A stretch of DNA of 64,000 bases from Rhodospirillaceae bacterium. Its GTDB lineage: Bacteria > Pseudomonadota > Alphaproteobacteria > UBA8366 > Aestuariispiraceae. This document shows, piece after piece, positions 43,587-54,300 of the stretch. Both the position numbers and the translations under genes were made by a program. How positions within the stretch are numbered: the stretch's first letter is position 1; each line of letters starts with the position of its first letter. The notes below the pieces were generated by a model. The model saw nothing but the letters and a program-made list of their open reading frames with translations. It searched no databases and was not told where the DNA came from. The stretch lies in NCBI GenBank assembly GCA_002709955.1, contig PAQY01000012.1:527869-591868 (forward strand). The letters are read 5' to 3'.

Positions 43587-45830
43587 ATGAATAAGAAGCC
43601 AGCAGAGTTATGTGGATCGGATAAAAGTATGTCGGAACAAGACGTGCAATCGCAGACGACACAGGAAGGGGCACAGGAAGCGGGGATTGGGGATAAACCC
43701 GCCCCAATGCATCCCGATGCTCGCTATCATGCCGCCGTGGCTGCCTTGCAGGCGGGCAATTTGCAGGAGGCAGAGCGCGGCGTCATGGCCGTGTTGCGGG
43801 ATAATGATCGTGACGCCCAGGCGATCCACCTGTTGGGCGTGATCGCGCATCAGGCCCGCAAAACAGATGTTGGCGTTCAACTGGTTCAGAAGGCCCTGGA
43901 GATCGAACCGAATTCGGCGGCGTTTCTGAATACTTTGGGGTTTCTGCTCCGCCTTGAACGAAAACATGTAGAGGCCGTGGCCGCCCTGCGGCGCGCAGTT
44001 GAATTGCGCCCCAATTATGGGGAGGCCCTGAATAATCTGGGCATCGCCCTGTCAGAATCCGGCCAGCCCGATGCAGCGATTGCCGCCTATGAAGCGGCCT
44101 TGAAAGCCAATAACGCATTCCCGGAAGTGCTTAATAATCTGGGCAATGTGCTGGCCCGCAGCAACCGCCTGGATGAAGCGCTTGCCCGATACGAGGAAGC
44201 AATTGCGATCCGCGAGGACTATTCAGAGGCCTGGTCGAATAAAGGGGATGCGCTGTTTGCCCGGGGTAAAGTAAAGGGGCATCCGGACCGCATCGCCGCA
44301 ATGACATGTTATGAACGGTCGGTGGAAATTAATCCGCTTAATGCCGAATCCTGGGTAAAACTGGGCACCAGCCGTCATTCGGAAGAAAAACATGTCGAGG
44401 CGGAAGCCGCGTTTCGCAAGGCCTTGCGGTTAAGCCCCAATCATCTGCGGGCCTTGTCGACATATGCGATGACGTTGGAAAAGCTGGGGCGTCTGACATC
44501 GGCTGCGTCGCATCTGCGCCACGTCCTGACGATTGCCCCTGATGATGTCGGTGCCCTTAAGGGCTTGGGGCATGTGACATTAAAACTGGGTAATTCGGTA
44601 GAGGCCAAACATGTCTTGGCCCGCGCCAGGGACCTGGCCCCAGCGGACCCGGATGTTCTTTACTCCTATGCCAACTGCCTGTTGCGGATGGAACAGCTAC
44701 AGCCCGCCATGGACCTGTATCTCAGGGTTCGGGAGTTACAGCCCAATCAGGCGCGGGGAACCTTTGCGCCTGCCGCTGTCTTGTTGATGGATGGGCAGTA
44801 TGAAAAGGGATGGGCAGCCTATGAGTCGCGCTATGCGATGTCCGCGTTTAAACCCAATGTGCCCAATATTCGCGAACGGTTGTGGGATGGGTCCGACCTG
44901 AATGGGCGGACCCTACTGGTGCATGTCGAACAAGGGTTTGGGGACACAATCCAATTCTGTCGCTATCTCCCGCTGCTGCAACAGAAATTGGGGAGCGGGG
45001 GCAAGATTGTCTTCCTGTGTGAAAAGGAAGTTTTCCGCCTGATGAAGACGCTGGGCGGTGTGGATGATTTGTATCATTTGCGCCAGGAAAACGGTCAGAT
45101 CGTGTTTGATGTGCAGGTCCCGCTGTTATCCCTGCCGCACCGCTTTGGAACGATCCTGGACACCGTCCCGCGCAACATCCCCTATCTCAGCGTCCCGGAA
45201 GCCGCCGCACGCCAACAGGCATTGCCAAAATCTAAAGAGGGCGTGATCAAGGCGGGGATCGTCTGGACGGGGCGTCCCACCCATTCCGATAATCTGTATC
45301 GTTCCATTCCCTTGAAGGAACTTGCCAACCTGTTCCAGATTGATGGCGTGGATTTTCATTCGCTGCAAGTTGGTAACGGCGTCTCTGACCTGAAGCCCTA
45401 TCTTGAACGGGGTAATGTTTTTGATCATTCGGCGGACATAAAGGATTTCGCCGATACAGCCGCCATTTTGAAAGATTTGGATGTGTTGATCAGCGTGGAT
45501 ACAGCAGTCTGTCATCTGGCCGGCGCGATGGGCAAAGATGTCTGGACCATGCTGCCTTTTGGCGGTGAATGGCGGTGGCTGCGCAATCGGGAAGACACGC
45601 CCTGGTATCCCACGATGCGTCTGGTGCGCCAGCGCATTCTTAGCGATTGGGGCATTGTCCTGGACCGGGTGCGCGAAGGCCTGGAAGGGGCGGTTAAGAA
45701 TGCCCGATCCAAGGCCGCTGAACAGCCCGATGTGGCGGAAACGATGGTTCCCGATGATGCACTGGTATCAAAAGCCAGCAGCAAGCCATCCAAGAAAGCG
45801 AAATCAAAGAAGGCCGCCGCCAAAAAGTAG
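43587..45830 (+). CDS. TPR protein fused to a GT9/GT41-like glycosyltransferase domain
   Basis: The 747-residue product has about ten tetratricopeptide repeats (residues 40-390, for example LNTLGFLLRLERKHVEAVAALRRAVEL and LNNLGNVLARSNRLDEALARYEEA, given here in part). A Rossmann-like glycosyltransferase region (about 440-690) follows, with VEQGFGDTIQFCRYLPLL near 447 and ISVDTAVCHLAGAMGKDVW near 635. The C-terminal 45 residues are rich in Lys, Ala and Ser. This architecture is common in alphaproteobacteria and is often tied to protein or surface glycosylation. The acceptor is unknown; the nearby giant secreted protein and flagellin elsewhere are candidates. Confidence 0.8.
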   Translation: MNKKPAELCGSDKSMSEQDVQSQTTQEGAQEAGIGDKPAPMHPDARYHAAVAALQAGNLQEAERGVMAVLRDNDRDAQAIHLLGVIAHQARKTDVGVQLVQKALEIEPNSAAFLNTLGFLLRLERKHVEAVAALRRAVELRPNYGEALNNLGIALSESGQPDAAIAAYEAALKANNAFPEVLNNLGNVLARSNRLDEALARYEEAIAIREDYSEAWSNKGDALFARGKVKGHPDRIAAMTCYERSVEINPLNAESWVKLGTSRHSEEKHVEAEAAFRKALRLSPNHLRALSTYAMTLEKLGRLTSAASHLRHVLTIAPDDVGALKGLGHVTLKLGNSVEAKHVLARARDLAPADPDVLYSYANCLLRMEQLQPAMDLYLRVRELQPNQARGTFAPAAVLLMDGQYEKGWAAYESRYAMSAFKPNVPNIRERLWDGSDLNGRTLLVHVEQGFGDTIQFCRYLPLLQQKLGSGGKIVFLCEKEVFRLMKTLGGVDDLYHLRQENGQIVFDVQVPLLSLPHRFGTILDTVPRNIPYLSVPEAAARQQALPKSKEGVIKAGIVWTGRPTHSDNLYRSIPLKELANLFQIDGVDFHSLQVGNGVSDLKPYLERGNVFDHSADIKDFADTAAILKDLDVLISVDTAVCHLAGAMGKDVWTMLPFGGEWRWLRNREDTPWYPTMRLVRQRILSDWGIVLDRVREGLEGAVKNARSKAAEQPDVAETMVPDDALVSKASSKPSKKAKSKKAAAKK

Positions 45831-45870
45831 GTATCAGTGCATTATGTGCGATCTGAGACTGCTCTAAATC

Positions 45871-48246
45871 TTACTTGCTGGTAGCGACATAGACCCCATC
45901 CCAATCCGCAGGGGGAGGGTTGTCGCGGTATTCTTCCAATCGCGCCATATAGATATCATAGAACCCGTCCAGGACACCCGACAGGCGTCCTTTCAACGTG
46001 TTCATCCTGTGCGCCGCTTCGTCCCAGTCCTGCGCGCGATAGGCCCGCAGCATATCTGCATGTTGGGCTGCGACACTGCTGTAATCGGGATCTTGCAGGA
46101 CGTCAGGACCGCCCAGAATTGTGAAGATTCGAACAGCCTCTGTCTTGCCCTTCACCGCAATCAGGTCCAGTTCCGCCAGCGGGAAATGTCCATCGATGGC
46201 CAGGGCGGTTTCCTCACCGATCACGATCCCCACGCCATAGCTTTTGGACTGGCCTTCCAATCGGGCGGCCAGGTTCACGGCATCGCCCAGCACGGAATAG
46301 TCAAACCGTTGTGCAGACCCCATGTTACCGACCACGCAATCACCGGAATTGATCCCGATCCCGATATTCAACGGCAGGAAGGTTTTGTTTTCTTCCAGGG
46401 CTTCGCGTTTGCGTTCTTCGTTCAGGACGATCAGGGACTGGAACATTGCAATGGCGGCTTCTGATGCCATGCGTTCCTGATTGGGCACATCCAGGGGGGC
46501 GTTCCAGAACGCCATGATACAGTCGCCCATATACTTATCAATCGTGCCCTGGCGCTTTAGAATATCATCGGTCAGCGGCGTCAACAGGCGGTTGATCAAC
46601 ACGGTCAGACCCTGCGGGTCTGCCTTATACTGCTCTGAAATTGTTGTGAATCCGCGCACGTCACAGAACAACAATGTCATGCGCTTGGTTTCGCCGCCCA
46701 GTTTCAGTTTGTCGGGATCGGCCGCTAATTGCTCCACAAGATCAGGGGACAGATACTGCGCAAAGGCCCCGCGTACCTGTCGCTTTTCCGCCGCGTCGCG
46801 GGCATAGTTGGCAAAGGCCAGCACGCCATAGATCGCCAGGGACAGGCCCGCAGGATAGGTTGCATCCAGCAACAGGCGCTGTTCGGAAAACAGATACCAA
46901 CTGGTCCCGGCAAAGCCGCCAATGGCGACGGTCAAACCAACCAGGGTGACAACCGGACCAACCCGCGGAATGAAGAAAATCAGCAACAGGCCAACCACGC
47001 CCATGGCGACAAACTCTGTCAATTGCATGGTCTCTGGATAGCGGACAAAAGTCTGGCTGAGCACGTTTTCCAGAATATTCGCATGGACCTCAACCCCGGG
47101 CAGGCGGGGGCTGATGGGGGTGGCCCGAATATCCAACAGACCAACAGCCGATGTCCCGACAATCGCCAGACGCCCGGCGATGCGTTCCGGTGGAACGCGC
47201 TTTTCCATGATGTCAGAGGCCGAAATATACATGCGGCCTTCATTATTGGGCATGTTGAAGCTGTCTGGCTTGGCAAAATAGACCCAGATCTGGCCCTTGC
47301 TGTCTGTCGGAATTGGATAATTTCCGCGCGGCGTTTGCAGCCGTACTTCGCTGATGCCGCCTACCGTTAGAAACGCAAATATGCTGTTCCCAGCGAAACC
47401 GACCCGGATCATTTCTGTGGAAAGGGCGGGTTTGATGACATCGCTGATATGCACGACCAGGGGGACCCGGCGCACAACGCCGTCTACTTCTTCGCCAATG
47501 GAAAACACCCCCAGGCCAGAGGCGAATTGTTCCAGTTCCGGTCTGTTGTAAACAAGCGTTGGAAAGCGCACGGCGCGCTTGAACAGCTCATCATTCGGAT
47601 CTGGCACGTCCCGTGTGCCCAGCGCCCCTTTGAAGGAGGTTGTATAGGCATAATCACTGGGGGCGAGGGCTTGTGTGGACTGGGTGGACGCCTGGCCCAG
47701 AACGGTGCGCACAGTCTTCATCGCATCCGCCATGATTGATTCATTTGCGGGTGTTTGGGCCAGACTGTTGCGCACGGATTCGGGCAGGTCCTCACGGGAT
47801 TTCGCCAACAGGTCCGGGGATGTCCGATCCAGTTCAGCGAACACAATATCGAACCCAACCACGGCGATACCATAATCGCGCAGGGCGGTCAGAAGACGCG
47901 CGACCTGGGTGCGCGGCCAGGGCCATTGCCCCACTTCGGCCAGGCTTTTCTCATCGATATCAACAATGATGACGGGGGAGGGGTCCAAAGGCACGCGGGG
48001 CTTGACGACATTGTACATGTCGAATGTCCGCAGCCGGATCGTCTGCACGGGATCGGGGTCCCAAACGCGCACGATGACGCCGGTTGCCAGCACAGCAAAG
48101 GCAATCAGGGTCGGAAGGCCGGGCTTCCACCAGGGGCCACGCCGCTTTTTACCAGAACCACGGAATATCCGTGAAAAGAAGGATAGGATCAGGTTGGGCT
48201 TTTTCTCAATGCTGCCTTGGGCAGGGGATGCTTTTGTGTCACTCAT
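45871..48246 (-). CDS. CHASE2-domain class III adenylate/guanylate cyclase
   Basis: This inner-membrane signalling enzyme makes a cyclic nucleotide. The 791-residue product has one N-terminal membrane helix and a periplasmic CHASE2 sensor (about 65-395, beginning RLRTFDMYNV and containing VIIVDIDEKSLAEVGQWPWPR). About three helices (400-470) follow, then a class III cyclase domain. Metal-binding Asps are D529 (LLFCDVRGFTTISE) and about D575 (DKYMGDCIMAFW), and the transition-state region is YSVLGDAVNLAARLE. DKYMGD is typical of adenylate cyclases, but specificity is not certain. It lies 94 bp downstream of the giant protein gene on the same strand. Confidence 0.9.
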   Translation of the reverse strand: MSDTKASPAQGSIEKKPNLILSFFSRIFRGSGKKRRGPWWKPGLPTLIAFAVLATGVIVRVWDPDPVQTIRLRTFDMYNVVKPRVPLDPSPVIIVDIDEKSLAEVGQWPWPRTQVARLLTALRDYGIAVVGFDIVFAELDRTSPDLLAKSREDLPESVRNSLAQTPANESIMADAMKTVRTVLGQASTQSTQALAPSDYAYTTSFKGALGTRDVPDPNDELFKRAVRFPTLVYNRPELEQFASGLGVFSIGEEVDGVVRRVPLVVHISDVIKPALSTEMIRVGFAGNSIFAFLTVGGISEVRLQTPRGNYPIPTDSKGQIWVYFAKPDSFNMPNNEGRMYISASDIMEKRVPPERIAGRLAIVGTSAVGLLDIRATPISPRLPGVEVHANILENVLSQTFVRYPETMQLTEFVAMGVVGLLLIFFIPRVGPVVTLVGLTVAIGGFAGTSWYLFSEQRLLLDATYPAGLSLAIYGVLAFANYARDAAEKRQVRGAFAQYLSPDLVEQLAADPDKLKLGGETKRMTLLFCDVRGFTTISEQYKADPQGLTVLINRLLTPLTDDILKRQGTIDKYMGDCIMAFWNAPLDVPNQERMASEAAIAMFQSLIVLNEERKREALEENKTFLPLNIGIGINSGDCVVGNMGSAQRFDYSVLGDAVNLAARLEGQSKSYGVGIVIGEETALAIDGHFPLAELDLIAVKGKTEAVRIFTILGGPDVLQDPDYSSVAAQHADMLRAYRAQDWDEAAHRMNTLKGRLSGVLDGFYDIYMARLEEYRDNPPPADWDGVYVATSK

Positions 48247-48340
48247 GTCAAATTAAATTCCCCAAGGTCTGTAAACACCCAACTACGATCCGCCCCGACG
48301 GGCAAGCTAAACAATCACACCAAACGGATTTGATGAAATC

Positions 48341-51300
48341 TTAAGCCGGCGATCCCACCAGATCGACGGCCATTTCGGTATCGACATAGACATGTGCCCC
48401 ATTGGACGCGGAATAGATTGCATAGCTGTGGGGTGATCCACCGCCGTCATGGTCAATGGTTACGTTGATGCCTTCCGACGTCCAGTTGCCCATGCTGAGG
48501 TCCAGGGTCTGGCCGACATCGCCTTCTATGACCAGCGCATCATCCTTCAGCGCGTCGCTGACACCCAGCGTGCTGACCAGGGCGTTTACGTCTTCGGATG
48601 CCCCAAAAGCGAAGTTTTCAGACAGGAAGAAGGTATTGCTGCCCGCGCCAGAATAGTCCAGTGCTTCGATATTGTTCACGCGCCATTCGTTATCCTGAGT
48701 CGACGCAAATGTGGTTGATTGCAGATACAGAATATCCGCACCGCCCTGTCCACCATCCAGGAAGCCAATCGTGCCACCCGGTTCCAGTGTGAAGGTGTCA
48801 TCGCCCCCCAGGCCGAACCAGACGGATTCTCCGCCACTGCCTGTGGTGAAATCCTGACCTGCAGCTGTGCCAAAAACTCTTTCGTTGCCGGACCCACCGT
48901 CGAAGGCTCCCGGTTCGGTATTTTCAACGGTGGGATCTTCAGCCAGCAGTTTGAAATTACTGTCTGTAAACACAGGAATAAGGATTTTATCGATTATCGC
49001 CAGATTGGCGTCACCGGTTCCGGTTTCATTGGTTATGTGAACCCGCTGGAAAAATCCGGATGCGTTGTCTGTTTGTATCTGGGGTCCGCTGCCAAATTGC
49101 GGGTTTAAGGAATAGTCATAGTCATCCCCGACACGCAATTTGAATGTCCCGCCAAAGGTCAGGTCACCATCAACTTGCAGGCCTGCGCTATGGTTTTCAA
49201 GAACCGCATTCCCAGAACCAAGTTCCATCGTCAGGATAGATTTCTGGTTCAGGGTCAAATCACCCGATATGGAAAGGGGATTAAACTGATCTACGTCCAT
49301 CGCTGTATAAGCGCCGATGAAAATTTCGCCCCCGGAATTGCCAGCCTCGACGTTACCGTCAATATACGCACCGCCATAGTAATTGGAATCCGTCCCATCC
49401 ACGGAAATCAGCCCGTCATTGGTAAGCGTTCCGTCGCCCTCATCCCCAAGGGTCAGTTGAGCAGAACTGCCTATCGTGCCTGCAGTCAGATTGATGGTTC
49501 CGGTATTGGTTATGTCTTCGCTGTGAACGCGCGTTGTCGCTTCGATACCATTGGTACCAATGACATTCATTACCCCGTTATTGACAAAGCTCTGTGTCGA
49601 CAGGGTTGTGTCTGTCGTTCCAAGCAGTTCCCCGACATTCAGTATTCCATTCTGTCCATTTACGAAATTGGTCGAGAAGTTCCACTCTGTCGCGTCAAAG
49701 GTCCGCTGGTTGGTGAAGGTACCGGCACCTGAAATTTCAGTATCGTATGAAGTAACGATTGTTGCATCTGTGCTGTCATAGCTGAAATTCTCACCAGAAC
49801 CCAGGCTCAGGGTTGCGTAATCCTGTAACTCTATCGTCCCTGTCCCGGTCAGATCCGTATTGGTGCCCAGGAACAGGGTGGAGCCGTTGTTCACATCAAA
49901 AACCGCACCGCTTGCTAGCAATAGGGCACCATTTATGCTGTTGACCGAAGCCCCCATATGAATGCGTAGGTAGTCGCCGGTGCCTTGCGTGATGGTACCT
50001 GTATTAACCACGGAAATGTTTCGTATCCGGTTTTCACCCCCGCCATCATTCGTGCCCGCCTTGTCCCCATCACTGAAGGCGATCAGGCCGGAATTGGTGA
50101 GAGTGTTCGTTGACCCACCGTTCAGCATGGATTCTGAATTGGCCCGGACTTTGATGGTACCGGCATTGGTCATGTCCGCATTGAACCAGATCGTGCTGTT
50201 GGCATTTGCACTAAAGAAGTCGATCGTGCCGCCCGCATTGTCAAAATTGCTGGAGGCAAGCGTCAATCCGCCATTGTTCACCAGAATGGTGCCATCATTA
50301 TCAATATTGCTGGTGGACAAGGTGGCGTTGGTCAGATTGACCGCACCGCCGCTGATCGCCAATGTCCCAACGCCTGCAATTTCTGCACCCGCCGCCGACA
50401 CGCTCGAACCAATGCCCAGGGTCAATGTGCCGTCGGCAAACAGGGTTTTGCTGCTGGCAATTGAAATGTCACCGCCGACGCTGTCCAAATGGTGCCCGCT
50501 GGTCAGGGTGGCCGATCCATCCAGGTCAATCAGCCCGTTATTCTGAATATCCAGGTTCAGACGATGGTCACCCCCGGCATCGTCCAATTGCAGGACCCCA
50601 TTATTGGTAAGCTTTTCATTGCCTACAGTCGTTAATGTGCCCCCTTGGGCAAGAATCCCATCCGAAGCGTCAAAGGCAATGGTATGACCAGACGCGTTTG
50701 TGACATCATCTGACAAAACCAGCGTTGCGCCAAAGTCGCTGTTGGTAATGATCGCCAAACTACCCGTGCCGCCAATTGTGTCGGCCCCCAAAGTCCCGCT
50801 GGCGCTGTCAACGGTGATCGTTCCATTGTTGGTAATTTCGCCTGGGGCCAGAGTGAAACCGCCAATGTCGAAGCTGACATCGCTGTTGACGCGCAGCGTT
50901 CCCGCACCGCCAAATGTGCTGCTATTGGCAAAGTCCAGATCGGGTGTCAGCGTGGTCAGGGTGAAGGTTTCTCCCGACGCGATATCCAAGACACTGGTGC
51001 TCCCTACACTTATTGTCCCTGCGCCGGTCAGGGCAGTGTCGCTTCCAATGGTCAGGGTGCCGTCCACATTCAGCGCCTGGCCGGAGGCAATGTCGATTTG
51101 GCCGTCGCGCGTATCAAAATTGTCAGCAACTGTCAGTGTCTGGTCAATGTCGACCATACCCTGATTGATAATCGTTCCCGACGTGTGATTGGTGATACCC
51201 GCACCACCTTCTTTGGCCGATTGCAGCGTTCCGGTCAGGGTCAGCGTCGATCCGCTGTCCACATCCAAGGTTGCTTGCGTCGCTACCGTGCCGATTTCGA

Positions 51301-54300
51301 GCATGTTCAACCGGATATCGCCATCCAGCGTCATATCCGTACCTATGTTAAGGGCAACGCCGGGAGCGCGGGCGGAAATATCCAACAGCCCTTGACTGTT
51401 GTTCACGGCACTGTTGTTCAGGTGCAATCCATGGGTAGATCCCACTTCAATTGTGCCTTCATTGACCAATGCCGCTGTCGTGAGGGTGGCTCCGTCCATA
51501 TTTATGTCGGCACCTTGGGCAATTTTATAGGTGCCGGTTCCGCCAATAAATCCACCAGAGACAAAATTCAGGGATACCGTATCATCATCAACAGTGAATG
51601 TTTCCCCGTCTGCAACGGACAAAACAGCGTTGTAGGCAAAGTCGATCGTGCCACGGCTGGTGCCCATGCCCGTTTCAAATGTCAGGGTCGTATCATTGCC
51701 GACAGTCAATGTGCTGTTGTTCAGGAAGTTGATCACCCCATCCGGGCCATTATCGGTGTCTGACACCCGTATCTCACCGTTTACGGAATCCAGCGTTATG
51801 CCGCCCTGCACATCAACCCGTCCAACAATATCCATCAGGTTGGTATTGATGATATCAGCGCCAACGACAAGCATGCCTGAGTTTCCAAAAAAGCTTACGC
51901 CTGTTTCAATGGTGCCGCTGTTGGTCAGTGCACTGTCATTGTCAGAATTCAGAACCACGTTTTGTCCAGCGGATTGACCGCCATCCATGCTGATCGTGAT
52001 ATGCCCTGCATTGGTCGCGGCAGCGTTGACCGTCAATGTAGAACCGCTAAATTCATCTGCCTGTAACTTGAGGGTGCCGCCAGTATTATTGAATTCCGAT
52101 GAATTCAGCAGCACCTGTCCATTTTCAATCGTGATCTGTCCGTCGTTGTTCAAAGCACCCGCAACGCTGAGTGACCCGTTATTGACGTTAAGCCCACCGG
52201 AATTGGTCGCTGCTCCCTCTGTATCGATGACAAAATCGGTTCCTGTCATCGTGCCAATATTGGTCAGGCTGGCCCCATTGGAGACTTCCAATGTTTCAAA
52301 GTTGGTCTCGGCGTTATTCGTCAGGACGCCCGCGCCATTGATGAAGGCCTGCCCCTGGAAATCAACACTCGCAGAAGACAGCGTGCCGCCGGAATTTCCA
52401 ATTGTGAAGGTTTCACCGGAAACGACCTGGAAGGAAGACTGATCGCCAAGTATCAGCGTGCCAGCCCCGTTCAGGTTGGTGTCCTGGCCTGCAACCATGG
52501 TGCCCAATATCTTGAAATCAGCACCAGAAGAAATGGAGAGTGTCCCGTCAGCAGTGGCGAGGGTCGGGAATTCAGAAGCGCCTGTTTCCCCAAATTGGGT
52601 ATCTCTGTGAATATTGATTGCGCCGCTGTTGTTGATATTCACATTCAGAAGGTGCGTCGCTGTTGCTGTCCCCGTAATATCGGCTTCAAGTACACCTGTA
52701 TTGACTAACGTTGCGTCGGATAATGTGTCATCAGCGGTTATCGTGCCGCCCAGTGATCCGTTGTCGGAATCCAGGTAAATCGTGCCCGAATTGTTCAGGT
52801 TTCCGTCCAGGGTCAAAATTGCGGACGTGTAATCCCCCATCAAGGAGAGTTTGCCCGCATTTGTCATCCCGTTTTCGAGTGTCAGCGTTCCGCTACCAAC
52901 TGAAATTGATCCATTTGCCGTCGTTTCAAAGGTTGAAGACGTAACGCCTACACTTGTGTAATTGACTTCAAGATCACCATTTACAACGAAACCTTCGGTG
53001 GAAATGTAAATTTCTTGATCATCAATCGTCAAAGTGCCGTCTGCTACTGTAAAGGTCGCATCACCATAGATTTCACTGTTTCCCTCGTTAAATCCGCCAG
53101 AGACACCCAATCGAAGATCTGCCATGGATGTGCTGTCATAAGAGAAGTCGGCACCAGCTGCCAATTGAAGGCGTGTGCCATCCAGGAAGGAGAGGGTTCC
53201 GAAATTGTTGGCAAAATCAGCGCCAGCCTCCAATACCCACATGCCGGACGATACATTGATTGTTGAGTCAGGAGAGTCGAAGGTGATGGTGCCGGATTGT
53301 TCGACCCTCACGGATGTCTCCAGAACAGTCCCAATGCCGTTCAATGTTGCGTCACCCAAGTTAAGAGTGCCATAGCCATCAATGACGGCCGTGGCCTGAC
53401 TTAGATCAACAGTAAGATTGCTGTTTAAGACACCATCTAACGTTAACGTACCGGGGGAGGCGCTGAAGGAGATATCACCGGTATAGGTCAACCCATTGCC
53501 GATTACGACGCCCGCGACGTCCAGGTCTGCATTATTTGTGATGGACCCCGATCCCGCCAAAGTTCCGCCGCTTTGCACGGTGAAATCAGCATCACTGGCA
53601 TTGGTCAGGCTGCCATTGACGGTTAATGTTTCGCCAGATGCGACATCAATGGACCCGACGCCGCCTTCTGTTGTCGCATTTTCGAATGTGGCGTCGATAA
53701 TGACGCCACCCAAGTCCATTGTTCCATAATTCAGCAATGTCCCGTCACCGCCAACAGAGGCACCGCTGTCGAGCACAATGGTGCTGGCATTTGTGTTCTC
53801 AAACTGGAAGCTTGCACCCAGATCAAGGACGCTGCCCGATCCGATAACCAATGAACCGCTATTAATGTATCCCGTGTCTGATCCAACGGTCAGTGTCGAG
53901 GACTGGAACGACAGTACGCCCCCGTTATTGATCGTGATCGTGCCGTTCAGGCTGTCCAATCGCCCGCCTTGAATCTCCAGCCGTGACCCCACTTCGGTAA
54001 AACCGGGAACAAAAAGCACGCCATCATTGATGATGCGCCCGGCCTGAATAACGCCGGGTTCAAAAAGGATACTGGATTGACCTTGCAGCGTGCCCTCATT
54101 GGTCAGCGTGCCCGATCCGTGCCCGACAACCAACGTGGCGGCATTATCGACCTGCAAGGTACCGGTATTGGTAAAGTCCTGTGCGATTTTCAGCACGCCA
54201 TTTTCGTTCTCGTTGACGGGATCAACCTGAACGAAACCATCATTCTGGAACGCCCCGGTGATCAACAGCGTCCCATCGCTGCCGCTGTCGCCGCCAATAA

